A stretch of 64,000 nucleotides of DNA from positions 62,001-126,000 of the forward strand of contig QEUP01000017.1 of NCBI GenBank assembly GCA_003577145.1, read 5' to 3'. Source of the DNA: Acidobacteriota bacterium (lineage in GTDB: Bacteria > Actinomycetota > Acidimicrobiia > Acidimicrobiales > Microtrichaceae). Both the position numbers and the translations under genes were made by a program. Shown here piece by piece: positions 1 to 7,856 of the stretch. Position 1 is the stretch's first letter. Each line of letters starts with the position of its first letter. The notes below the pieces were generated by a model. The model was given only the letters and a program-made list of their open reading frames with translations, was not told the origin of the DNA and ran no database searches.

Positions 1-1
1 G

Positions 2-1087
2 CTGACGATTGACTACGACTATGCAACTCGTTTGAGGCAGGGACACCTCGATCTCGAGTGGCTGCACACATGGAACCACGAGGTCGGCGAGGAGATCACG
101 CCGTCGCCGGTCGGCTTGACGATGCGAGACATCGCTGTCGGGCGTTACGGCGAGATACCCGACGAGGCTCCCATGCGGACCATGGCACCCCGAGGCGGCG
201 AGCGGGAGGCGGTGATGCCCGACATGGGCTACCGGCTCAACCACAAGGCCGAGGTGTGGGCGGACAACGTGATGGAGCTATACGAGGAGGCTGTCAGCCG
301 GCAGTGGTCGGCGACACGCGACATCGCCTGGGGTGAGATCCCAGACCTCGATCCCGACATCGAGCACGCCCTTTGCCAGGTGTGCACCGTCCTGTCGGAA
401 GTCGAGATGATCGCCTCGGACTTCCCCGCCAAGTGGATGTGGCAGATCAACCACGACTACGTCGAGACGAAGATGTTCCTGGCCACTCAGATCATGGACG
501 AGTCACGCCACACCGAGGTGTTTCGGAAGCGGGCTCTCGCCAAAGGTGCGGGCCTCGGTAGATCCAAGGCAGCAACCGAGGAGTTCCTCAAGCTGATCCT
601 CGATGCGGACACCTATTCGGAGGGCTCAGCGCTCATGCACCTGCTCGGTGAGGGGATCGTGCTCTCGTTGTTCCGGGCCGGTGAGCTGATTTCGCCCAGC
701 CATGTCGAAAAGAAGATATTCCGGCTCTGCATGCAGGACGAAGCCCGCCACGTCGCCTACGGAACGATGCACCTGCGTTACGCGCTGGCCAACGACCCCG
801 ACAAAGCCGACGAATACCACGAGTACCTCGACAAGGGTGAGACCATCCTCGCGGCCCTCTTCACCATCCCCGAGGTCGTCGAGCCGCTGATGATCCTCGC
901 CGCCGGCGGTGAAGAACAGGCGGCCGTCCTCGGGAGTCAGGCGTCGGAGATGCTGCGCGATCGGGTGATCGAGGAGTACTTGCAGCGATGCGACCGAGCC
1001 GGTATCGATCGCCGTTCGCGGATCCAGTTGCCGAGCTTCAACGGCGATGCTGCGAACCTTGCCGACCAGGCAGAAGTGGGGGTCTGA
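2..1087 (+). CDS. Ferritin-like diiron protein, 5' end outside the window
   Basis: The frame is already open at base 2, before the first internal TTG at 32, so the gene starts upstream of the window. At least 361 residues are visible. Two helical carboxylate/His motifs, DESRH and DEARH, spaced as in ferritin-like four-helix bundles, together with upstream acidic residues (SEVEM), suggest a dinuclear iron or manganese site. The family includes oxygenases, oxidases and desaturase-like enzymes, and the substrate cannot be read from the sequence. The next gene begins 3 nt after the stop, so the two are probably co-transcribed and work together. Confidence is good for the fold and low for the reaction. 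Confidence 0.75.
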   Translation: MTIDYDYATRLRQGHLDLEWLHTWNHEVGEEITPSPVGLTMRDIAVGRYGEIPDEAPMRTMAPRGGEREAVMPDMGYRLNHKAEVWADNVMELYEEAVSRQWSATRDIAWGEIPDLDPDIEHALCQVCTVLSEVEMIASDFPAKWMWQINHDYVETKMFLATQIMDESRHTEVFRKRALAKGAGLGRSKAATEEFLKLILDADTYSEGSALMHLLGEGIVLSLFRAGELISPSHVEKKIFRLCMQDEARHVAYGTMHLRYALANDPDKADEYHEYLDKGETILAALFTIPEVVEPLMILAAGGEEQAAVLGSQASEMLRDRVIEEYLQRCDRAGIDRRSRIQLPSFNGDAANLADQAEVGV

Positions 1088-1090
1088 GAG

Positions 1091-1537
1091 ATGGCAGAGT
1101 TCCCATCAGCAGAGTGGTTCGACTCACTTGCCGCTGTCGCCAACGGGCGTTCCGCAGAACTGGCGGACTTCGGCTTCTCCAACATCCGCCTGGCCTGCCA
1201 GATCAACGGTCTGCCCGACGGCAACCACACCTACGGCTTGCGGATCGAGGGCTACGAGGTCATCAGCGATGGCGCGATCGAGCCTGCGAACTGGCATCCC
1301 GACTGCACCCTCGAGGGCCCGGCCGCGATCTGGTACGACATGATCGCCAACATCCGGTCCCACGGTGCCGCCGACCTGCAGCACACGCTCAACGCCCTCA
1401 GCCTGCCGGAGATCCCCATGAGGGTCGTGGCCGACGACCCGATGGGACGCGATCTGTTCTTCCGCTACAACCAGACCCTGCAGGAGATCTTCGACCTCGC
1501 GGCCGAGGTGCCGACCGAGATGCTCGCGGAGACCTAG
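1091..1537 (+). CDS. Small protein resembling SCP2-type lipid-binding domains
   Basis: This 148-residue protein has no signal peptide and no membrane segment. The second half has the pattern of sterol-carrier/SCP2-like domains: a conserved tryptophan, a run of alternating hydrophobic residues and a final RYN..LQ..FD-like helix. It sits 3 nt behind the diiron protein, so it may present a lipid or acyl substrate to that enzyme; this is inference from position. The assignment rests on a loose pattern, and it could equally be an unnamed actinobacterial conserved protein. Confidence 0.45.
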   Translation: MAEFPSAEWFDSLAAVANGRSAELADFGFSNIRLACQINGLPDGNHTYGLRIEGYEVISDGAIEPANWHPDCTLEGPAAIWYDMIANIRSHGAADLQHTLNALSLPEIPMRVVADDPMGRDLFFRYNQTLQEIFDLAAEVPTEMLAET

Positions 1538-1554
1538 CCGTCCCACAGCCGCGC

Positions 1555-3228
1555 TCAGCCACGGTAGCGATTCGTCATCGGTAGACGGCGGTCCTTGCCG
1601 AACGCCTTGGTGGTGATCCGGATCCCGGGTGGCGTCTGCCGGCGTTTGTACTCGGCTAGGTCGACCAGACGGACGATCCGCTCGACCATCCCAGGGTCGT
1701 GCCCGGCATCGATCAGCTCGGCTGCGGTTGCGTCGCCTTCGACATAGGCTTCGAGGATCGGATCGAGTTGCTCGTAGGGCGGCAGGCTCTGGTCATCGCG
1801 CTGATCGGGCCTCAGCTCGGCCGATGGCGGTTTGGCGAGGACGTTCGCCGGTATCGGGACGTCCTCACCCCGCTCGTTGCGCCAACGACAGAGCCTGTAG
1901 ACGAGGAGCTTCGGTACGTCCTTGATCACCGCGAAGCCGCCGGCCGTGTCGCCGTAGAGGGTCGAGTAGCCGACCGCGCTCTCGCTCTTGTTACCGGTCG
2001 TCAGCACCAGCCATCCGAACTTGTTCGACAGAGCCATCACCACGACACCTCTGATACGCGACTGGATGTTCTCCTCGGTCACGTCTGGCCCTAACCCCTC
2101 GAAGGACTCGGCGAGCATCCCCAGCAGGGCCGCATGGGCCGGCTCGATCGGGATGGTCCGGTGGTCGACACCCAGGTTGCGGCACAGCAGCTCCGCATCG
2201 GTCAACGAGTGATCGCTGCTGTACCTCGACGGCATCAGCACCGCGTGCACATGCTCCGGCCCCAGCGCGTCGGCCGCGACGGTCGTGACCAGACTGGAGT
2301 CGATCCCTCCCGAGAGCGCCACGACCACGTCGTCGAAGCCGTTCTTGGTGACGTAGTCGCGGGTTCCGAGCACGAGCGCCTGGTACACCTCTTCCACCTC
2401 GTCCAGAAGCGGGCTGGGGTGCGGGATGAGGATCCGAGGCCTCTGAGCGGGTGCATCACTGACGTGAATCGGCGTCTCGACCTCAGGGCGGTCCGGTACC
2501 GACACGTCGATGACCACGACAGCTTCCTCGAACTGAGGCGCCCGGTAGTGGAGGCTGCCGTCGTCGCCCAGCACCATGGAGGCACCATCGAAGACCAGCT
2601 CGTCCTGGCCACCCACGAGGTTCACGTAGACGATCGGTAGCCCCGCCTCCGCCACACGGTCCCGGAGGATCTTCTCACGCTCCACGACCTTGCCGGCATG
2701 GAAGGGCGACGCATTGATGTTCAGGACCACCTCGGCACCTGCCCGGGCTTGTTGGAGAACGGGGCCCTCCGGCCGCCAGGCGTCCTCGCAGATGGAGACG
2801 CCTACGCGTGTCCCGGCGATCGAGAAGACCGGCATCCGATCGGTACCCGGCTCGAAATAGCGCTCCTCGTCGAAGACTGCATAGTTGGGCAGCAGCCTCT
2901 TGTTGTACACGCCGGCAACCGTGCCGTGAGCACAGACGGCAGCCGCGTTGTGCAGCTGCTCGCCCCGCTGCACGAAACCCACGACCGTGGCGCACTCGCG
3001 GGTCTGGCGGGCGATGGTCTCGAGGGCTGCCTCGTTGTCGGCGATGAAGCCCGGCTTCAGCAGGAGATCCTCTGGCGGATAGCCGGTGATGGCCAGCTCC
3101 GGGAGGACCGCGACGTCGCATCGTCGCTGCTCGGCCTCATGGAGAGCCTGCAGGATCATCGCGACGTTGCCCGCCAGATCGCCAACCACCAAGTTGAGCT
3201 GGCACATGGCCACGCGAAGGACTGCCAC
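1555..3228 (-). CDS. nadE: Glutamine-dependent NAD+ synthetase
   Basis: The two-domain enzyme makes NAD+ from deamido-NAD+, ATP and glutamine in the cytoplasm. The N-terminal nitrilase-type glutaminase domain shows the Glu-Lys-Cys triad: Glu in PELAITGYPPEDLL, Lys in YNKRLLPNY and Cys in SICEDAW. The C-terminal synthetase domain has the PP-loop SGGIDSS and later TTGNKSE. About 557 residues is normal for the fused form. I prefer a GTG start at 3228 (or 3231), a few residues before LRVAMCQLN, because longer frames run into a repeat element. It is monocistronic and convergent with the preceding gene. The NAD salvage genes lie separately at 37.7-40.5 kb. Confidence 0.93.
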   Translation of the reverse strand: MAVLRVAMCQLNLVVGDLAGNVAMILQALHEAEQRRCDVAVLPELAITGYPPEDLLLKPGFIADNEAALETIARQTRECATVVGFVQRGEQLHNAAAVCAHGTVAGVYNKRLLPNYAVFDEERYFEPGTDRMPVFSIAGTRVGVSICEDAWRPEGPVLQQARAGAEVVLNINASPFHAGKVVEREKILRDRVAEAGLPIVYVNLVGGQDELVFDGASMVLGDDGSLHYRAPQFEEAVVVIDVSVPDRPEVETPIHVSDAPAQRPRILIPHPSPLLDEVEEVYQALVLGTRDYVTKNGFDDVVVALSGGIDSSLVTTVAADALGPEHVHAVLMPSRYSSDHSLTDAELLCRNLGVDHRTIPIEPAHAALLGMLAESFEGLGPDVTEENIQSRIRGVVVMALSNKFGWLVLTTGNKSESAVGYSTLYGDTAGGFAVIKDVPKLLVYRLCRWRNERGEDVPIPANVLAKPPSAELRPDQRDDQSLPPYEQLDPILEAYVEGDATAAELIDAGHDPGMVERIVRLVDLAEYKRRQTPPGIRITTKAFGKDRRLPMTNRYRG

Positions 3229-3245
3229 CACCTCAGCGTAGTGAA

Positions 3246-3378
3246 GCCCCACCCGCTGCTACGCCGCAGGCGACCACCTTGGCGTTGCCACAGGCGACGC
3301 CTCGCTTCGCGGATCCAACTCAGTCCCACCCGCTGCTACGCCGCAGGCTCCGCAGCGACGCCACGCTTCGCGGATCCA
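3246..3378. repeat. GC-rich intergenic hairpin repeat element, two subunits
   Basis: A 24-nt segment containing CGCTGCTACGCCGCAGG occurs at 3248-3271 and again, identical, at 3326-3349. A 15-mer, CGCTTCGCGGATCCA, occurs at 3304-3318 and 3364-3378. Between them, 3281-3301 forms a hairpin with arms GGCGTTGCC and GGCGACGCC (one G-T wobble) around ACA. Related elements occur at 16493, 26776, 48530, 49620 and 53062. It fills the gap between nadE and the membrane-anchored gene. It is REP/BIME-like; no mobility gene is near. Confidence 0.8.
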
Positions 3379-3381
3379 GGC

Positions 3382-3981
3382 TCAGTCCCCTTCTTCCTCG
3401 GTTGGCGGTGCATCACCAGCCGGGCGGCCGTCGTTCACAAACGCGGTCACGCGGTCGGTGAGCCCGGCCTTGATCTCCTCAGCGCGCTCGGCGTCGAGCA
3501 CGCCGTTGGCCGCCGCTACCTCGATCCGGGCCGTCGCGTCGGCCACGATGGCATCGATCACTGCTTGGACTTCAACTCCTTGCCGGCTCGCCAGGTCCGC
3601 CAAGGTCGAACCCCCGGCCAGGGCCTCCTTCACCTCGTCAGCGGTAAGGCCCAGGCTCTCGGCAGCTGCCTCCACGCTTGCACCACGACCCAGGCCTCCG
3701 GGACGTCCCGGGTGCTCGCCCCGGTACTCATCGAACTTCGATCGAACGCGGTCTCGCACAGCGTCGGCCTGCTCCTGGGTGATGGTGCCCTCGGCCACCA
3801 GTTCGTCCAAGGCCCCTTCGAGGATATGAGGGCGCCCACGACCGGCCCCTGACGAGGGATCTTGGGCTGCCTCACCCTCCTCCTGGGCATCGAGCAGACC
3901 AAGCGGGGACAGGACGGCTAGCACCAGCGAGCCCCCCACGAGCAGGGTGATCGTGCCTATGGCGATCAGGGCCTTCTTCAT
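3382..3981 (-). CDS. Membrane-anchored or secreted helical protein of unknown function
   Basis: This 199-residue protein starts MKKALIAIG followed by a hydrophobic stretch to about residue 30, which is a signal peptide or N-terminal anchor. The start at 3981 is fixed by an AAGGAG site at 3990-3995, 8 nt upstream. The exported part is charged and helical, with two short repeat-like motifs: a segment 'G.ITQEQADAVRDRV' and a similar 'GVLDAERAEEI' near the C-terminus, resembling the short helical repeats seen in many actinobacterial cell-envelope proteins. The middle has a helix-turn pattern (AESLGLTADEVKEAL). It is monocistronic. I cannot assign a function. Confidence 0.6.
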   Translation of the reverse strand: MKKALIAIGTITLLVGGSLVLAVLSPLGLLDAQEEGEAAQDPSSGAGRGRPHILEGALDELVAEGTITQEQADAVRDRVRSKFDEYRGEHPGRPGGLGRGASVEAAAESLGLTADEVKEALAGGSTLADLASRQGVEVQAVIDAIVADATARIEVAAANGVLDAERAEEIKAGLTDRVTAFVNDGRPAGDAPPTEEEGD

Positions 3982-4137
3982 GCGATGCACTCCTTTTGAA
4001 AAGGGCTCCGGCAATGATGTTTCGGCCGCTGGACCGTCCGGTGACCACGGACAGGTCTCGCCGGATTCCCGAGCAACGGGCCGTCCGAGTAAGTATCGAC
4101 ACCACCCATAAGGGAACTCTTAGGGATCCGTGAGATC

Positions 4138-4154
4138 GTGAACACTTCGTGAAC
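4138..4154 (+). promoter_or_regulatory. Candidate GlnR box upstream of glnA
   Basis: GTGAAC occurs twice, at 4138-4143 and 4149-4154, so the repeats are 11 nt apart. Tandem half-sites at 11-nt spacing are what OmpR-type regulators such as GlnR bind. The site lies 52 nt before the glnA ATG, and glnR follows glnA. The binding is inferred. Confidence 0.45.
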
Positions 4155-4205
4155 AAGTCCGCCGAAGACGGCCTGGCGGGCCCGACGGTGGATAATGGTG
4201 TGGTT

Positions 4206-5537
4206 ATGGAGCATCAGCAGGAGTACGTGCTTCGCACCGTCGAGGAGCGCGGTGTGCGCCTTGTCCGCCTCTGGTTCACCGACGTGCTCGGTCAACTCAA
4301 ATCGGTGGCCATCTCACCCGTCGAGCTCGAAACCGCTTTCACCGAAGGTGTGCATTTCGACGGCTCGGCGATCGATGGATTCAGTCGCGTCCAAGAAAGT
4401 GACGTCCTCGCCCGCCCCGACGCCAACAGCTTCGAGCTGATGCCCTGGAGCGAGGAGGGTGAGATCTCAGCCCGCACCTTCTGCGACATCGAGAACCTCG
4501 ACGGCACGCCGTTCGAAGGCGACCCCCGACAGGTGCTGAAGCGGACGCTGACCAAGGCGCGCGCAGCCGGCTACCAGTTCATGTGCGCGCCCGAGATCGA
4601 GTTCTTCTACTTCGACAACCAGTCGCTGCCCGAACGCCGACCTCTCGACGAGGCGTCGTATTTCGACCTCACCACCTTCGACGTCGCTTCCGACCTCAGG
4701 CGCCGGACCATCCACATGCTCGAGACTATGGGCATCCCCGTCGAATACGCCTTCCACGAGGACGCCCCCTCCCAGCACGAGCTCGACCTCAGGTACACCG
4801 ACGGCCTCACGATGGCCGACACGGTCATGACCCTCAGGCTCATAGTCCGCGAGATCGCTCTGGAGTCCGGCGTGTTCGCGACCTTCATGCCCAAGCCGCT
4901 GGCGGGCGTCCAGGGATCGGGCATGCACACCCACATCTCGCTGTTCGAAGGCGAGACCAACGCCTTCTACGACCCTGGCGATCCCCACAACCTCTCCAAG
5001 ACAGCCCGGCTCTTCATGGCAGGGCTACTGCATCACGCCGCCGAGATCACTGCCATGACCAACCAGCTCGTCAACTCGTACAAGCGACTGATCCTCGGTT
5101 TCGAAGCACCGGTTCACATCTCGTGGGCCCGAAACAACCGTTCCGCCCTTGTCCGCGTCCCCGTCGCCAAGAAGGGCAAGGGATCCTCGACCCGCCTCGA
5201 GTACCGCTCCCCCGATCCGGCATGCAACCCCTACCTCGCGTTCTCGCTGATGCTCGCCGCCGGACTCAAGGGGATACAGGAGGGTTACGAGTTGCCTTCT
5301 GAAGCTCCGTGGAACATGTTCGAGATGACCGAGGAGGAGCGCCGTTCCGCCGGAATCGACCTCCTCCCCCAGTCCCTGGCCGACGCTCTCGATGCCATGG
5401 AGCGCTCCGACCTGGTGAAGGACACGCTCGGTGACCACATCTTCGAGTGGTTCCTTCGCAACAAGCGCTCGGAGTGGGCCGACTACAAGAGACACGTCAG
5501 CCAGTTCGAGATCGACCGTTACCTCAAGCACTGGTGA
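4206..5537 (+). CDS. glnA: Glutamine synthetase, type I-alpha
   Basis: The enzyme makes glutamine from glutamate, ammonia and ATP. The 443-residue product has the GS beta-grasp N-terminus (WFTDVLGQLKS), the catalytic domain with the metal-binding stretch EIEFFYF, the ATP site GSGMHTHISLF, and the NNRSALVRVP and EYRSPDPACNPYLAF blocks. The position of the adenylylated tyrosine of I-beta enzymes (NLYD) reads NMFEM, so there is no modifiable Tyr. With the short length this indicates the I-alpha form, controlled by feedback rather than adenylylation. I chose ATG 4206; GTG 4200 is possible. A GATAAT box lies at 4191-4196. The gene is followed after 19 nt by glnR. Confidence 0.93.
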   Translation: MEHQQEYVLRTVEERGVRLVRLWFTDVLGQLKSVAISPVELETAFTEGVHFDGSAIDGFSRVQESDVLARPDANSFELMPWSEEGEISARTFCDIENLDGTPFEGDPRQVLKRTLTKARAAGYQFMCAPEIEFFYFDNQSLPERRPLDEASYFDLTTFDVASDLRRRTIHMLETMGIPVEYAFHEDAPSQHELDLRYTDGLTMADTVMTLRLIVREIALESGVFATFMPKPLAGVQGSGMHTHISLFEGETNAFYDPGDPHNLSKTARLFMAGLLHHAAEITAMTNQLVNSYKRLILGFEAPVHISWARNNRSALVRVPVAKKGKGSSTRLEYRSPDPACNPYLAFSLMLAAGLKGIQEGYELPSEAPWNMFEMTEEERRSAGIDLLPQSLADALDAMERSDLVKDTLGDHIFEWFLRNKRSEWADYKRHVSQFEIDRYLKHW

Positions 5538-5556
5538 TCGCAGAGCCTTGAGTCCG

Positions 5557-6237
5557 ATGGAGCCCCTTCTCCTGTTCCCCGACCCAGCTCCCCCCGAGCT
5601 GGCCCAGGTCCTCGACCTGGCGGGTTACCCCTGGAAGTCGGTGAGCGACGCCGACGCTGCCCGTTTGGGCGAACCCGATGACGGCTGGGCGGGTGCCATA
5701 GTCGTTGCCGACGAGAACGCCGAGGGCGCCTTTGGCCTGCTGCGGAGCCTCCGCAAGCGCGACCTCCCTCTCGCTCCGGTTCTCCTGCTGGTCAAGGGCA
5801 CTCAACTCCGTGACCTCGAACTACGCGAGGACCTCTTCGACGACTTCTGCCTGACGCCCTTCCATCCCACTGAGCTCGAGGCCCGAATCCGGCACCTCTA
5901 CTACAGGATGGGTGGGGGTACGCGCCCCGAGCTCATCGAATACGAGGGTCTCGTCCTCAACCTCGAGACCTACCAGGCGGTCATCGAGGACCGGCCGCTC
6001 GACCTCACCTACATGGAGTACGAACTGTTGAAGTTCCTCGCCTCGCATCCTGGGAAGGTCTTCACCAGAGAGACGCTGCTGAGCCGGGTCTGGGGCTACG
6101 AATACTACGGGGGAGCGCGCACGGTCGATGTTCACGTGCGCCGGCTCAGGGCGAAGTTGGGCGAGGAGAACGCCGGTCTCATCCAGACCATCCGCTCGGT
6201 CGGGTACAAGTTCGGTGAGTCGCGCTGGACGGTCTGA
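5557..6237 (+). CDS. glnR: GlnR-like OmpR-family orphan response regulator
   Basis: This 226-residue protein has an atypical receiver domain (about residues 1-110) and an OmpR/PhoB winged helix (about 125-222). The receiver lacks a clear phospho-acceptor Asp in the usual context, as in actinobacterial GlnR, which acts without a partner kinase. The DNA-binding half contains LDLTYMEYELLKFL, VWGYEYYGG and TVDVHVRRLRAKLG, very close to GlnR of mycobacteria and streptomycetes. GlnR controls nitrogen-assimilation genes. Its place 19 nt behind glnA, together with a tandem GTGAAC site in front of glnA, supports that role here. The start at 5557 gives the typical N-terminus. Confidence 0.85.
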   Translation: MEPLLLFPDPAPPELAQVLDLAGYPWKSVSDADAARLGEPDDGWAGAIVVADENAEGAFGLLRSLRKRDLPLAPVLLLVKGTQLRDLELREDLFDDFCLTPFHPTELEARIRHLYYRMGGGTRPELIEYEGLVLNLETYQAVIEDRPLDLTYMEYELLKFLASHPGKVFTRETLLSRVWGYEYYGGARTVDVHVRRLRAKLGEENAGLIQTIRSVGYKFGESRWTV

Positions 6238-6381
6238 TCTGCCCGGCAAGTCCCGCAGGACCACTCACGCCCCTCGCTTCCACAACATGCCTCCCGCCAA
6301 GTTGTGCCTTCCTCGACAGCACGCTTTCAGACCCCGTCCTCGCCTCTCAGCCCGGGCCTCGGTGCTCGCCGGTCGCCGGCC

Positions 6382-7284
6382 TCAAAGCCTGAGCCCGATC
6401 GGCATGGCAGGAGTCGAGATGGCCGCCGCCAGGTTCCGCGCCGCTTGCTCGTCCATGTCGCCGCCCACGATCTGGATCTCGTCGCGTTCGTAGGAGGCGG
6501 CGATCACCTCGGGGGCGCTCAGCACCACACCGTCGACGACCATGGCGACCTGGCCGGTGGGGCATGACGGGTCGTTGGCAACGCAGCCCGGGGCGAAGGC
6601 GTTGAAGGAGTCGATTCCCTCCGGGGTGAAGGTCAGACGAACCGCCCATTCCTCGGCGACGGTGTCGACGGCCGCCTCGGCGCCGTCGATGGCCTCGTTG
6701 TCGAGTATCGGTTCACCCAGCTGGTAACACGACACCAGCCCCCCGTCGGGACCCAACTTCGGGAAGATGCCCGCTATCGGGTCCTCGCAGGTGCCGGCAG
6801 GAGCGATGAAGTACACCGGCCGGGCCTCGAGCACACCGGGCGTGTCCAGCAACGACACGATCAGGTCCCCCTGGGCACCGGACACACCCGACGCCAGCCC
6901 TATCAGGAGCTGGTCGCCTTCTACGTCGACCTCGGTCGTCTCGATGCCGGCAGCCGCCAACCTGGCGTCCACCGCTTCCTCGGTCGCCGAGGCCTCTTCG
7001 GCGGTGGCCTCTCTCGCCAACGTCAGCGTCAGAGCCGGTTGAGGCCCACCGTCTTCGACTCCGTCTCCGTCCTCGCCTTCGACCCCGTCGCTGCCGTCGT
7101 CCCCGGCTGTCCCATCGCTGCTGTCACCTTCGACGCCGGTTTGAGTGGGCGTGTCGGCGCTCTCCTCGGTACCTGAGTCGTCAGCCGGGGAGTCATCGCC
7201 ATCACCCGAGCAGGAACCGGCAAGGAGAAGCACTGCCAGCAACAGCCCGGCTGGCGCACGGCACCCACCACGCCATCTCGGCAC
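6382..7284 (-). CDS. Lipoprotein with a SecD P1-like domain
   Basis: The likely start is GTG 7284, giving 300 residues with a hydrophobic signal ending in the lipobox LAGSC. An acidic Ser/Asp/Gly-rich linker follows (to about residue 90). The C-terminal two thirds resembles the periplasmic P1 head and base of SecD: 'GVLEARPV', the segment RLTFTPEGIDSF, and VVDGVVLSAPEVI followed by GG.MDEQAARNLAAA. The polytopic SecD membrane part is absent, so this is not a translocase subunit. It may bind unfolded exported protein or act as a regulator; function unknown. It is the last gene of a four-gene minus-strand operon. Confidence 0.65.
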   Translation of the reverse strand: MPRWRGGCRAPAGLLLAVLLLAGSCSGDGDDSPADDSGTEESADTPTQTGVEGDSSDGTAGDDGSDGVEGEDGDGVEDGGPQPALTLTLAREATAEEASATEEAVDARLAAAGIETTEVDVEGDQLLIGLASGVSGAQGDLIVSLLDTPGVLEARPVYFIAPAGTCEDPIAGIFPKLGPDGGLVSCYQLGEPILDNEAIDGAEAAVDTVAEEWAVRLTFTPEGIDSFNAFAPGCVANDPSCPTGQVAMVVDGVVLSAPEVIAASYERDEIQIVGGDMDEQAARNLAAAISTPAMPIGLRL

Positions 7285-7309
7285 GCTGTCCCAACCTCGC
7301 GGCTGACGG

Positions 7310-7477
7310 TCAGTAGTTGAGCTCGACCAGCTCGCTGGGCTCATAGGCTTCGTCGCGATCCTCCATGAGGAGATAGCCGAGGATCGCCGCGAGGACCGCG
7401 CCGCTCACCAGGACGAGGACGGGGATCACCACTGCGAGAACGACGATGATCAGGACTGCGCCGGCCATGTGGATCAT
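7310..7477 (-). CDS. 55-residue membrane protein, translationally coupled to ridA
   Basis: A short gene encodes MIHMAGAVLIIVVL... with one long hydrophobic segment (about residues 4-38) and an acidic tail ending ELVELNY. Its ATG (7477-7475) overlaps the TGA of the RidA gene (7476-7474) as ATGA, the classical coupling arrangement. It stops 25 nt before the GTG of the SecD-P1-like gene. The overlap, hydrophobicity and operon position make it a credible gene despite its size. It could anchor or regulate a neighbouring product; no family recognised. Confidence 0.7.
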   Translation of the reverse strand: MIHMAGAVLIIVVLAVVIPVLVLVSGAVLAAILGYLLMEDRDEAYEPSELVELNY

Positions 7478-7821
7478 GGTAGGCGTGCCCAGGCATCTAT
7501 CTCCACCTTTGCGCCCAGCGGCAGCGCTGCGACCTCGACGGCGGACCGGGCAGGTCGATGGTCGCCGAACGCCTCGACGTAGACCTCGTTCATGCGCGCG
7601 TAGTCGTCGATGTCATCGAGGTACACCGTCGTCTTGACCACGTCGCCCATTGACGCTCCTTCGGATGCGAGGAGCGAGGTCAGGTTCGCCAGCGCCTGCT
7701 CCAGTTCGGCTTCGAGGCCTCCCTCGACCAGTCGACCGTCGACCACACCCACTTGACCGGAGACCGCCAACCAGTCCCCGGCACGTATGATCGGCGTGTA
7801 CGGCCCCACGGGTTTGGTCAT
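7474..7821 (-). CDS. RidA family protein (YjgF/YER057c/UK114)
   Basis: This 115-residue protein has the RidA fold and length. RidA proteins hydrolyse reactive enamine/imine intermediates to keto acids and ammonia. The conserved arginine in R.A.EVA.LP.GA.VEI is present (RSAVEVAALPLGAKVEIDA). ATG 7821 is chosen because GGAGGA lies just upstream; the longer frame to 7860 lacks a site. It lies 35 nt downstream of the CoxS-CoxL-like gene and overlaps the next gene by 4 nt, so the four genes form one transcript. RidA-like proteins are often paired with catabolic enzymes, consistent with an oxidation product of that oxidoreductase as substrate. Confidence 0.85.
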   Translation of the reverse strand: MTKPVGPYTPIIRAGDWLAVSGQVGVVDGRLVEGGLEAELEQALANLTSLLASEGASMGDVVKTTVYLDDIDDYARMNEVYVEAFGDHRPARSAVEVAALPLGAKVEIDAWARLP

Positions 7822-7856
7822 CTTGTCCTCCTCCCGACCCTTGTCAGGCCAGTCTG

